From: an uncultured Clostridia bacterium
Lineage (GTDB): Bacteria; Bacillota; Clostridia; UBA1381
Direction: 5' to 3'
Assembly: GCA_947627795.1 (NCBI GenBank)
Contig: CANQXJ010000003.1
Coordinates: 1-64,000, forward strand
DNA length: 64,000 nucleotides
Below are positions 51,701 to 59,486 of the stretch, in pieces. The notes under the pieces are model-generated. The model saw only the letters and a list, made by a program, of their open reading frames with translations, did not search any database and was not told where the DNA came from. Both the position numbers and the translations under genes were made by a program. Numbering within the stretch: the first letter of the stretch is position 1; each line of letters starts with the position of its first letter.

Positions 51701-52503
51701 CAAAGCCGAGAATATTCATTCCCGTATTCCCGGGCACAAACTGCGAGTACGACACGGCTCGCTGCTTCGAGGACGCGGGCGGCGCTGCGGATGTGTTCGT
51801 TATCAGAAATTTAAGCGGCAGCGACGTAGAGTATTCGATGCGCGAGATGGAAAAGCGTATCAACAATTCGCAGATAGTGATGATCCCGGGCGGCTTCTCG
51901 GGCGGCGACGAGCCGGAGGGCAGCGGTAAGTTTATCGCGACGGCGTTCCGCAATCCGCTTGTGAAGGACGCTGTTATGAATATGCTAAAAAACCGCGACG
52001 GGCTTATGCTTGGCATCTGCAACGGCTTCCAGGCGCTTATCAAGCTCGGACTTGTGCCGTACGGCGAAATACTCGACCTTGACGGCAGCTCGCCGACGCT
52101 TACGTTTAACACGATAGGCAGGCACGTTTCTTGCATGGTACAAACAAGAATCGCGTCAAACAAATCACCGTGGTTCGCGAACGTGAATGCGGGAGATATC
52201 CACACAATCGCGGTATCGCACGGCGAGGGACGCTTTATAGCGTCGCCCGAGCAGGTCGCGGAACTGGCGGCAAACGGACAAATTGCGACGCAATATGTAA
52301 ACCTTGACGGCAAGGCAACGTATGACATAGCATGGAACCCTAACGGCTCCGTATCGTCGATCGAGGGCATAACAAGCCCCGACGGACGCGTGCTCGGCAA
52401 AATGGGACACAGCGAGAGATCTACGCTTGACAATACGGCGGTTAATGTGCCGGGAAATAAAAACCAAAAGCTCTTTGAGGCGGGCGTTGGATATTTTAGA
52501 TGA
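48703..52503 (+). CDS. purL: Phosphoribosylformylglycinamidine synthase, single-chain PurL
   Basis: A 1,266-residue FGAM synthase starting at ATG 48703 behind GAGGAGG. It is the long single-chain form with fused glutaminase. The linker and two PurM-like ATP domains show TYWSDHCRHTTF near 225, MFKNETHNHPTEIEPFGGAA near 322 and a GGKDSMSG motif near 783. The C-terminal class I glutamine amidotransferase has the nucleophile Cys1106 in GICNGFQALI and starts at VFPGTNCEYDTARCF. It converts FGAR, glutamine and ATP to FGAM in purine synthesis. No PurS/PurQ is needed. No other pur genes are adjacent, and I saw no purine riboswitch upstream. Confidence 0.97.
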   Translation: MEQVRRIYVEKKNGFDVEAKGIFEDLRENLEMTGLTNVRLINRYDVEGITDDEYVAARGLIFSEPPVDDAYDENIPIESGKVFAVEYLPGQFDQRAASAEECISILTQKERPRVRSAKVYVLEGDVSDEDVERVKKYVINPVEAREASLDKPASLDMEHIVPDDVAVVDGFIGMDEAVMNEFLAKMGFAMDLDDLKFCQDYFKNTEHRDPTVTELRMIDTYWSDHCRHTTFSTRINNVTISDGKYADIIRDSYEEYKKAKTELYAPDRDICLMNMATIIVKQLKKRGLLKEIDESEEINACSIVVPVDVDGVDEDWLIMFKNETHNHPTEIEPFGGAATCLGGAIRDPLSGRSYVYQAMRVTGSGDPRTSLKDTLQGKLMQRKITRGAAAGYSSYGNQIGLATGQVQEIYDEGYVAKRMEIGAVIGAAPKKNVIREVPSEGDVIILLGGRTGRDGIGGATGSSKAHTEQSVLTCGSEVQKGNPPVERKIQRLFRNEKVTTLIKRCNDFGAGGVSVAIGELADGLTINLDKVPKKYEGLDGTELAISESQERMAVVVRKSDAEKFIEYAHEENLEATEVAVVTSANRLVMNWRGKTVCDISRDFLNTNGAVKNTDVEVELPDSENGYFKEKKITDIKKEWLGVLSDLNVCSQKGLCERFDSTIGANSVLMPFGGKYQLTPSDGMAAKVPVQGGKTNTATVMTFGYNPTLSKWSPYHGAAYAVVESVSKAVALGADYKKIYLTFQEYFERLGTDPKRWGKPFAALMGAYRAQLELGIAAIGGKDSMSGSFNDLDVPPTLTSFAVASVKADKVKSQEFKKAGSTVIMLKAERDENDMPDFDKLKNMYDLVRFLDTPQETVEIKGKQIKAGAKILSASVVKGFGLAETISKMAFGNKIGFKFNENISSEDIWGAPIGSIVLEVEDMTALFTTDDNMPEIVELGETTGAAEIDVCGIKISLDEAIDAWTKPLEKVFPTKAGKFASEPETYTYDKRGITVASEKFAKPRIFIPVFPGTNCEYDTARCFEDAGGAADVFVIRNLSGSDVEYSMREMEKRINNSQIVMIPGGFSGGDEPEGSGKFIATAFRNPLVKDAVMNMLKNRDGLMLGICNGFQALIKLGLVPYGEILDLDGSSPTLTFNTIGRHVSCMVQTRIASNKSPWFANVNAGDIHTIAVSHGEGRFIASPEQVAELAANGQIATQYVNLDGKATYDIAWNPNGSVSSIEGITSPDGRVLGKMGHSERSTLDNTAVNVPGNKNQKLFEAGVGYFR

Positions 52504-52504
52504 T

Positions 52505-52757
52505 GGGATAAATTATGATTTATGTACGTATCGGCGGCGTAGGCGTAGGGGCGGTCAGCGGCCGCCCGTTCCCAATGCAGCGCGGCGGGCGGCCAATGAC
52601 CGCCCCTACGAGAGGCCCCCTTGTCAAAGGGGGCTGTCAGCGTAGCTGACTGGGGGATTCTTTCGCTAACTTAAAAAATGAATCCCTCCACCGCTACGCG
52701 GTCCCCCTCCCTTTGACAAGGGAGGCTTATACCGCTAAATCATAATTTATATTTATC
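52505..52757. repeat. Palindromic intergenic repeat element (MITE- or REP-like)
   Basis: About 250 bp between purL and polC are built of nested inverted repeats. Outer arms ATAAATTATGATTTA (52508-52522) and TAAATCATAATTTAT (52736-52750) are perfect 15-bp copies. GTAGGGGCGGTCA (52545-52557) pairs with TGACCGCCCCTAC (52597-52609). GCCCCCTTGTCAAAGGGGGC and CCTCCCTTTGACAAGGGAGG are hairpins related to each other. No ORF. It resembles short palindromic repeats dispersed in gut Firmicutes genomes (recalled, not searched). Confidence 0.8.
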
Positions 52758-52788
52758 CCCGCATAATTACAGAAAGGATTGAAACGGT

Positions 52789-55700
52789 TTGAAACCGAAA
52801 CTCGGAACGGTTATTCCTGCCATTACGGACGAGGAATTGGCTAATCTTGCTATTGAAAAAATAATGTTGTCGAAATCGAAACGCCAAATGAAGCTTATAC
52901 TTCAAAGCGGCGTTTCTCGTTATGCCATGGACAGAGCGGGCGAAGCTGTTAAAAAAGCCTGCAACCTGCAAAAGGTTATTGTGACGGCGGCGGAAGTGCA
53001 TGACAACGCGGCTAAGAATACTATGGTTTATGAAATCACGCAAAGCCGCGGACAGGAGGCTCCGCGCGCGGCAAGACAAACGCTCGGTCACGCGGATGTG
53101 AGAGATATGCTCTACGGAAGACCTATAAAGGACAGCACCGTGCCGATTTCGTCAATAGGCGAAAACTCCGGCCGGGTGACGTTTTCGGGCAAGGTTTTTT
53201 TTGTTGACGAGAGGGAGATTACGTCCAAGAAAACAAGCAAGGAATACCATCTTTTAACTATGGACATAACCGACAACACCGACTCAATTTCGGGAAAGAT
53301 GTTTATTACGAAAAAAGATGACGACGGACCGTTTAAAAAATTGTACTCCACTCTCAAATCCGGCGTGAAGGGCGGCGGAATTTATGTAGTTTGCCGAGGT
53401 AAGGCGCAGTATGATGAATACGCGCATGAGGCGGTTGTTATGATTAACGATATAGCCGAGATAGAAGCGCCTCCGGTGCGTATGGATGACGCGGAGGAAA
53501 AACGCGTCGAGCTGCATCTGCACACGCAGATGTCGGCTATGGACGGAGTTTCCGAGGCTAAGGCGCTTATTTCCCGCGCTATAGACTGGGGACATAAGGC
53601 AATCGCGATTACCGACCACGGCGTGGTGCAGTCGTATCCGGACGCGATGAAAGCGTCGGATTTGAACGAGAAAATAAAGGTTCTCTACGGCGTGGAGGGC
53701 TATATGGTTGACGACGGCGCGAAAATAGTTTACGGCACGAAGAACGAAACATTAGACTCGCCGTTTGTCGTGTTCGATATAGAAACTACCGGACTTGACA
53801 AAAGGAAAAACGCGATAACCGAAATCGGCGCGGTGAAGGTTGTAAACGGAAAAATCACCGATAGGTGGTCAACTTTCGTAAACCCCTGTCAGCCGATACC
53901 GCAGAATATCGAGCATCTTACGGGAATAAGTAACGAAATGGTAAAGGACGCGCCGAAGATAGGCGAAATACTCAGCGGTTTTTTCGAGTTTGCGAAGGAC
54001 TGCGTTCTCGTCGCACATAACGCCGCGTTCGATACCGGATTTATCAAAATAGCGGCTGAGCGGAACGGACTTCCGTATGATTTCTGCGTGCTCGACACGC
54101 TTATTCTCGCACGCTGCATGTACCCGGAATGGAACAATCACCGTCTTGACACGCTTGCGAAAAACCTGAATGTTATTCTCGATAACCATCACCGCGCGGT
54201 AGACGACGCGAAGGCTACGGCGGACGCATTTGTAAAAATGCTTGCCGAGCTGAAACTGCGGGGAATTAACGAAATATCAAAGCTTAACGACCACTTTGAC
54301 CTGCGCGGCGCGGCGAAGAAAAACAGGGCTTATCATATTATAATTTTAGCGAAGAATCAGATAGGACTGAGACACATATACGAGATGATATCCGCGTCGC
54401 ATCTGAACTATTTCTACAGAACACCGAGAATACCGCGCAGTCTTCTCGTTGAAAAGCGCGAGGGGCTTATTTTAGGCTCTGCATGCGAGGCGGGCGAGCT
54501 TTTCCGCGCGGTAGTTGACGGAAAAACAGACGAGGAATTAAAGAATATGGTTGAATTTTACGACTATCTTGAAATTCAGCCGATTGGAAATAATGCGTAT
54601 ATGAAATATTCCGACGATTTCCCGCAAGTCATATCCGACGAGCAGCTTATGGATTTTAACCGCCGTATAGTAAAGCTCGGCGAGAAATACAACAAGCCTG
54701 TATGCGCAACCTGCGACGTGCATTTTCTTGATCCCGAAGGCGCGGATTACAGAAAGATACTTATGAATTACAAGGGTTTCAAGGACGCGGATAACCAAGC
54801 GCCCCTGTATCTGCGTACGACGAAGGAAATGCTTGAGGAATTCGAGTATCTCGGAAAAGAAAAGGCATATGAGGTTGTTGTCACAAACACAAACAAAATC
54901 GCGGATATGATAGAAAACGTGCGCCCGATCCCGAAGGAAAAATGCCCTCCGGTCGTAGAAGGCGCGGAAGAGGGAATAGTAAACGATTCCATGAAAAAGG
55001 CGAAGGAAATATACGGCGATCCGCTGCCGAAAATCGTGCAGGAGCGGCTTGATAAGGAGCTTCACTCAATCACGACATACGGCTTTTCGGTAATGTACAG
55101 AATAGCGCAGGAGCTTGTAAGGCACTCGCTTCAGGACGGCTACCTCGTCGGCTCGAGAGGCTCGGTAGGCTCGTCGTTCGTGGCGTTTTTGTCGGACATA
55201 ACGGAGGTAAATTCACTTCCGCCGCACTATATCTGCCCGAACTGCAAAAATTCGGAATTTGTCGAGGACAGCGCCGGCATTTCAGGCTGCGACCTGCCCG
55301 ACAAGATATGTCCCAAATGCGGCACGCCGTATAACAAGGACGGACATGATATACCGTTTGAAACATTTCTCGGCTTCAAGGGCGACAAGGAGCCGGACAT
55401 TGACCTGAATTTTTCCGGCGAGTATCAGCCGATTATCCATAAATATACGGAAACCTTTTTCGGCGAGGGCTTTGTTTTCCGCGCCGGAACGATCGGTACG
55501 GTTGCGGAAAAGACCGCGTTCGGTTATGTAAAGCGTTACTGCGAGGACAGAGGGATCACAATGCGAAACGCGGAAATGAACCGTCTCGCGCAGGGCTGCG
55601 TCGGAGTAAAACGCACGTCCGGGCAGCACCCGGGAGGTATAATCGTCGTGCCGTATACTAACAATATCCACGAATTTTGCCCTGTTCAGCATCCCGCGGA

Positions 55701-56820
55701 TGATCCGAATTCAACAATAATAACAACGCATTTCGATTACCACTCAATCGACCAAAACCTGCTTAAGCTCGACGAGCTGGGACACGATGATCCCACGGTA
55801 ATACGAATGCTTATGGATATAACGGGAGTTGACGCGCAGAAGATACGGCTTGACGACAAGGAAACGCTGAGTCTTTTCACCTCGAATAAGGCGCTCAAGC
55901 TCAAGGATGACATCGGCACAAACTTAGGCACATACGGCGTGCCGGAGTTCGGCACAAAATTCGTTCGTCAGATGCTTGAGGACACAAAGCCGACAAAATT
56001 TTCGGAGCTTGTGAGAATTTCGGGACTTTCCCACGGCACGGACGTGTGGCTCAACAATGCGCAGGATTATATAAAACAGGGCGTCACGACGCTTTCCGAA
56101 TCCATTTGCTGCCGCGACGATATTATGATTTATCTGATTTCAAAAGGCGTAGAAGCCGGACACTCGTTCAGAATCATGGAGGCGGTAAGAAAGGGCAAGG
56201 GCTTAAAGCCCGAGGACGAGGAAGCAATGCGCGCTGCGGGCGTACCGGAGTGGTATCTCGACTCGTGCAAAAAGATAAAATACATGTTCCCGAAGGCGCA
56301 CGCGGTAGCATACGTAACAATGGCGTTCAGGATAGCGTATTTCAAGGTGCACTACCCCGAAGCGTTTTATATGGCGACATTCTCGGTAAGAGCTGATTTA
56401 TTTGACGCGTCGATAATGGCGAACGGCATGGATACGGCGCGCGCTGCTCTTAAGGATATACAGAAGAAAAAGAGCGACGGAACGGTAACTCCGAAGGAGG
56501 AGAACCTCGTTCCGATATTGGAGCTTTGCATCGAGATGTACGCGCGCGGAATAAACTTCGTAAAGGTAGATTTATACCAATCGCACGCGACGCATTTTTT
56601 GCAGACCCCGGAGGGTATCAGACCGCCTTTAAACTCGCTCCCCGGCATGAGCGACACAGCCGCGGAGAGTATCATGACAGAGCGCGAAAAGGGCGAATTC
56701 AGGACAGTCGAGGATTTGCGCATAAGAACAGGAATAACGAAGTCGATGCTTGATATCTTGGAGGCAAACGGCTGCTTTGACACTCTGCCAGATGCCGATC
56801 AGGTATCGCTGTTTGATTAG
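52789..56820 (+). CDS. polC: DNA polymerase III alpha subunit, PolC type
   Basis: A 1,343-residue replicative polymerase starting at TTG 52789, 8 nt after AGAAAGGATT. Domains in order: a shortened N-terminal domain, an OB fold (RVTFSGKVFFVDEREI, about 125), PHP (VELHLHTQMSAMDGV, about 238), DEDD 3'-5' exonuclease inserted in PHP (VVFDIETTGLD, about 326), a second PHP part, polymerase (VGSRGSVGSSFVAFL, about 785), a zinc-binding loop CPNCKNS...CPKCG, the palm acidic motif EPDIDLNFSG, and a C-terminal domain. It is the Gram-positive leading-strand enzyme with built-in proofreading. B. subtilis PolC is 1,437 residues; the difference is mainly a shorter N-terminus. Confidence 0.97.
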   Translation: MKPKLGTVIPAITDEELANLAIEKIMLSKSKRQMKLILQSGVSRYAMDRAGEAVKKACNLQKVIVTAAEVHDNAAKNTMVYEITQSRGQEAPRAARQTLGHADVRDMLYGRPIKDSTVPISSIGENSGRVTFSGKVFFVDEREITSKKTSKEYHLLTMDITDNTDSISGKMFITKKDDDGPFKKLYSTLKSGVKGGGIYVVCRGKAQYDEYAHEAVVMINDIAEIEAPPVRMDDAEEKRVELHLHTQMSAMDGVSEAKALISRAIDWGHKAIAITDHGVVQSYPDAMKASDLNEKIKVLYGVEGYMVDDGAKIVYGTKNETLDSPFVVFDIETTGLDKRKNAITEIGAVKVVNGKITDRWSTFVNPCQPIPQNIEHLTGISNEMVKDAPKIGEILSGFFEFAKDCVLVAHNAAFDTGFIKIAAERNGLPYDFCVLDTLILARCMYPEWNNHRLDTLAKNLNVILDNHHRAVDDAKATADAFVKMLAELKLRGINEISKLNDHFDLRGAAKKNRAYHIIILAKNQIGLRHIYEMISASHLNYFYRTPRIPRSLLVEKREGLILGSACEAGELFRAVVDGKTDEELKNMVEFYDYLEIQPIGNNAYMKYSDDFPQVISDEQLMDFNRRIVKLGEKYNKPVCATCDVHFLDPEGADYRKILMNYKGFKDADNQAPLYLRTTKEMLEEFEYLGKEKAYEVVVTNTNKIADMIENVRPIPKEKCPPVVEGAEEGIVNDSMKKAKEIYGDPLPKIVQERLDKELHSITTYGFSVMYRIAQELVRHSLQDGYLVGSRGSVGSSFVAFLSDITEVNSLPPHYICPNCKNSEFVEDSAGISGCDLPDKICPKCGTPYNKDGHDIPFETFLGFKGDKEPDIDLNFSGEYQPIIHKYTETFFGEGFVFRAGTIGTVAEKTAFGYVKRYCEDRGITMRNAEMNRLAQGCVGVKRTSGQHPGGIIVVPYTNNIHEFCPVQHPADDPNSTIITTHFDYHSIDQNLLKLDELGHDDPTVIRMLMDITGVDAQKIRLDDKETLSLFTSNKALKLKDDIGTNLGTYGVPEFGTKFVRQMLEDTKPTKFSELVRISGLSHGTDVWLNNAQDYIKQGVTTLSESICCRDDIMIYLISKGVEAGHSFRIMEAVRKGKGLKPEDEEAMRAAGVPEWYLDSCKKIKYMFPKAHAVAYVTMAFRIAYFKVHYPEAFYMATFSVRADLFDASIMANGMDTARAALKDIQKKKSDGTVTPKEENLVPILELCIEMYARGINFVKVDLYQSHATHFLQTPEGIRPPLNSLPGMSDTAAESIMTEREKGEFRTVEDLRIRTGITKSMLDILEANGCFDTLPDADQVSLFD

Positions 56821-56832
56821 AAGGAGGAGCGT

Positions 56833-57531
56833 ATGGCTCTGTACACAATCGCGGATCTGCATCTGCCGCTCGGAATTGACAAGCCGATGGATATATTCGG
56901 CGCGGCGTGGAGCGGCTATGTGGAGCGGCTTGCGGATAATTGGCAAAGTAAAATAAAGCCCGGCGACACAGTTGTAATGCCGGGCGACTTTTCGTGGGCG
57001 ACTTATCTCGAACAGTCGTATAAGGATTTTGAATTTCTGAATAAATTGAACGGCAGGAAGATTTTATTAAAGGGCAACCATGACTATTGGTGGACGACGC
57101 TGAATAAGCTGCGCACATTCATATCGGACGGCGGTTTTTCCGATATAGACTTTCTGCACAATAATTCCTACAAATATGAAAACATCGCGATATGCGGAAC
57201 GCGCGGCTGGCTCAACCCGTCGTGGGAGAGCTTTTCCGACGATGACAGAAAAATATTCGAAAGGGAAGTGCAGCGGCTGGAGCTTTCAATAAAAACAGCG
57301 GGGGAGTGCGATGAAATAATAGTTTTTACCCACTATCCGCCGTTATCCGTCCAGCGCGAGCCGAACGCGTTTACGGAGATGATGAAAAAATACGGAGTAA
57401 AAAAATGCTTCTACGGACACCTTCACGGTCCGGCGCACAAAAGCGCGGTTGAGGGTGTGGCAGACGGAATAGAATACAGGCTTGTCGCGGCGGATTATCT
57501 GACATTCGAACCGTGGCTGATAACGGAATAA
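56833..57531 (+). CDS. Calcineurin-like metallophosphoesterase
   Basis: A 232-residue protein starting at ATG 56833 behind AAGGAGGAG, 12 bp after polC. Metal-binding motifs: ADLHLPLG (residue 7), GDTVVMPGDFSWA (about 43-55), KGNHDYWW (about 79-86), TAGECDEIIVFTHYPP (His near 171) and CFYGHLHGP (about 194). Substrate unknown. It is convergent with the minus-strand operon that ends at 57571. Confidence 0.92.
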   Translation: MALYTIADLHLPLGIDKPMDIFGAAWSGYVERLADNWQSKIKPGDTVVMPGDFSWATYLEQSYKDFEFLNKLNGRKILLKGNHDYWWTTLNKLRTFISDGGFSDIDFLHNNSYKYENIAICGTRGWLNPSWESFSDDDRKIFEREVQRLELSIKTAGECDEIIVFTHYPPLSVQREPNAFTEMMKKYGVKKCFYGHLHGPAHKSAVEGVADGIEYRLVAADYLTFEPWLITE

Positions 57532-57570
57532 AAATCCGTTGTGATGCTTTCGTATGTTGTCCGCTTATAC

Positions 57571-58341
57571 CTATTTCCAAAACTCTATCAGCTCGCGGTG
57601 GATTTTGCCGTTGGACGCGAGTACGTCCGAATTTTGCAGCGGATTTAGCGTATTGCCGCTGTAGTCGGTTGCCGTTCCGCCCGCTTCGGAGAGGATTAGC
57701 ATTCCGGCGGCGAAATCCCAGGGCTTCAAATTTTGCTCCATATATCCGTCTGTTCTGCCCGCGGCGAGATAGCATAAATCAAGAGCGGCTGAACCGCTGC
57801 GGCGTATGTCGAGCGATAACTTAAAAATATTTTTAAACACCTCAAAATTCCTGTCAGCACGCTCCTTTTCGTACGGCGACGTGCCGATTGAAATAAGACC
57901 TTCCGACACGGAGGCGGCTTGCGAAACATGGATTTTTTCACTGTTCAGGTACGCGCCCTTACTTTTTTCGGCTGTGAACATTTCATCCGTAAATGGATTG
58001 TACACAATACCCATTACGACCTCGCCGCCGGAATACAGCGCGAGTGACACGGCGCTCATTTTATAGTCGTATATCAGGTTTGTTGTGCCGTCAACGGGAT
58101 CGAGTATCCATACCGAGCCGTCTGGATCTATTAAATGCCGCGCGCCTTCCTCGCCAAGAAGCTGTATATTGGGATAAAGTCCGTGAAGCTCGCGCTCGAT
58201 CATTGTCTGAACTTCGGTGTCAACGGCTGTTACAAAATCGGCGCGTCCTTTTTCTTTAATCGAATGAGCGAGCGTCTTGTCAAAAATAATATCCTTCGCG
58301 CGGTAAACGAGCGATTTTACCTGTTCTGTATCTATGTACAT
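57571..58341 (-). CDS. Inositol monophosphatase family protein
   Basis: A 256-residue protein starting at ATG 58341 behind GAGGAGG; an upstream in-frame ATG lacks a ribosome site and lies in the preceding gene. The motifs are LLGEEGARH (metal Glu near 67), WILDPVDGTTN (near 80-90) and LKPWDFAAGMLILSEAGG near 200. It is a Mg-dependent, Li-sensitive type phosphatase; family substrates include inositol-1-phosphate, NADP and PAP. Last gene of the rnr operon. Confidence 0.92.
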   Translation of the reverse strand: MYIDTEQVKSLVYRAKDIIFDKTLAHSIKEKGRADFVTAVDTEVQTMIERELHGLYPNIQLLGEEGARHLIDPDGSVWILDPVDGTTNLIYDYKMSAVSLALYSGGEVVMGIVYNPFTDEMFTAEKSKGAYLNSEKIHVSQAASVSEGLISIGTSPYEKERADRNFEVFKNIFKLSLDIRRSGSAALDLCYLAAGRTDGYMEQNLKPWDFAAGMLILSEAGGTATDYSGNTLNPLQNSDVLASNGKIHRELIEFWK

Positions 58342-58352
58342 AATTTTCCTCC

Positions 58353-59486
58353 TCACATTTTCGGCGGACGTTCGCCGAAATACTGGTATATATTGCATTT
58401 TAGCATACCGTTGTAAATCTTGCGCTTTTTGCTTGCTTTTCTGCCGAATAGGTCCTCAAAATCCTCGCAGGACGTCAGAATATAATACGACCATTTATCG
58501 AGCTTTGAAAAGCTTTTTCCGATTTTTTTATACAATTCGCGGCTCTCCTTTTCCGTGCCGAGCCGCTCTCCGTACGGCGGATTGCATATTATCGTGCCGT
58601 AGGGCTTGTCGGACATAAATTTCACCGCGTCGCCGACGATTGGCTTTACCGCGTCGTCCACTCCGGCAAGACGCGCGTTTTCCTTTGCGATTTCGACGGT
58701 TGACGAGTCGATGTCAATCGCGGTTATGTCGAGCGGAGTGTTTCTTTCAAACGATTTTGCTTCGTCATAAGCGGCTTCGCGCATTGCGCTTGTGATTTGT
58801 TCAAAGCTGTCGCACGCAAAGGAGCGGTTAAGCCCCGGCGCGATATTGCGCTTGAACATTGCCGCTTCAATTGGGATAGTGCCCGAGCCGCAGAACGGAT
58901 CACAGAGCGGATATTCAAATTTCCAATAGCTCATAGTGACCATCGCCGCCGCTATCGTTTCCCGAAGCGGCGCGAGATTTGAAACCCGCCTGTAGCCGCG
59001 CTTATGAAGCGGCTCGCCGGATGTGTCTATCATCAGCGTAACGCGGTCTTTTATGATTGAAAACTGAAGCTGATAAAGCGCGCCGTCCTCCGGCAGCCAC
59101 TCTATGCCGTATTTCTGCGAAAGCCTGTCCGCGACGGCTTTTTTGATTATCGCCTGACAGTCGCGCCCGCTGGCAAGCTGCGATTTTAAACAGTGTCCCT
59201 TTACCGGAAACGCGCAGTCCTTCGGGAGCCACCGCTCCCAATCTACGGCTTTTGTTTTTTCAAAAAGCTCGTCAAAGCTTTTCGCGGTAAATTCAGCCGT
59301 TTTTATAAGCACGCGCTCACCCGTGCGGATATTTATATTCGCGCGGCAGACGTCCCGCCAGCCACCCTTAAAAGTCACGCGCCCGTCCTCGACGGAGGTT
59401 GTTTCAAGCCCGAGCCTGCGTACCTCGCGCGACACGAACGATTCCAAGCCGAACAGCGTCGGCACGATTATTTCAAACTGTTCCAT
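58353..59486 (-). CDS. RlmL-type class I SAM RNA methyltransferase (YpsC family)
   Basis: A 377-residue protein. The start ATG 59486 overlaps the rnr end by 14 bp. An N-terminal ferredoxin-like/THUMP domain (FEIIVPTLFGLESFVSREVR) is followed by a UPF0020 methyltransferase domain with LCDPFCGSGTIPIEAA (about 190) and CNPPYGERLG (about 300), the NPPY amino-N methylation motif. The expected product is N2-methylguanosine in 23S rRNA, by analogy with the RlmL N-terminal half. It lies 11 bp before the phosphatase gene. Confidence 0.92.
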   Translation of the reverse strand: MEQFEIIVPTLFGLESFVSREVRRLGLETTSVEDGRVTFKGGWRDVCRANINIRTGERVLIKTAEFTAKSFDELFEKTKAVDWERWLPKDCAFPVKGHCLKSQLASGRDCQAIIKKAVADRLSQKYGIEWLPEDGALYQLQFSIIKDRVTLMIDTSGEPLHKRGYRRVSNLAPLRETIAAAMVTMSYWKFEYPLCDPFCGSGTIPIEAAMFKRNIAPGLNRSFACDSFEQITSAMREAAYDEAKSFERNTPLDITAIDIDSSTVEIAKENARLAGVDDAVKPIVGDAVKFMSDKPYGTIICNPPYGERLGTEKESRELYKKIGKSFSKLDKWSYYILTSCEDFEDLFGRKASKKRKIYNGMLKCNIYQYFGERPPKM

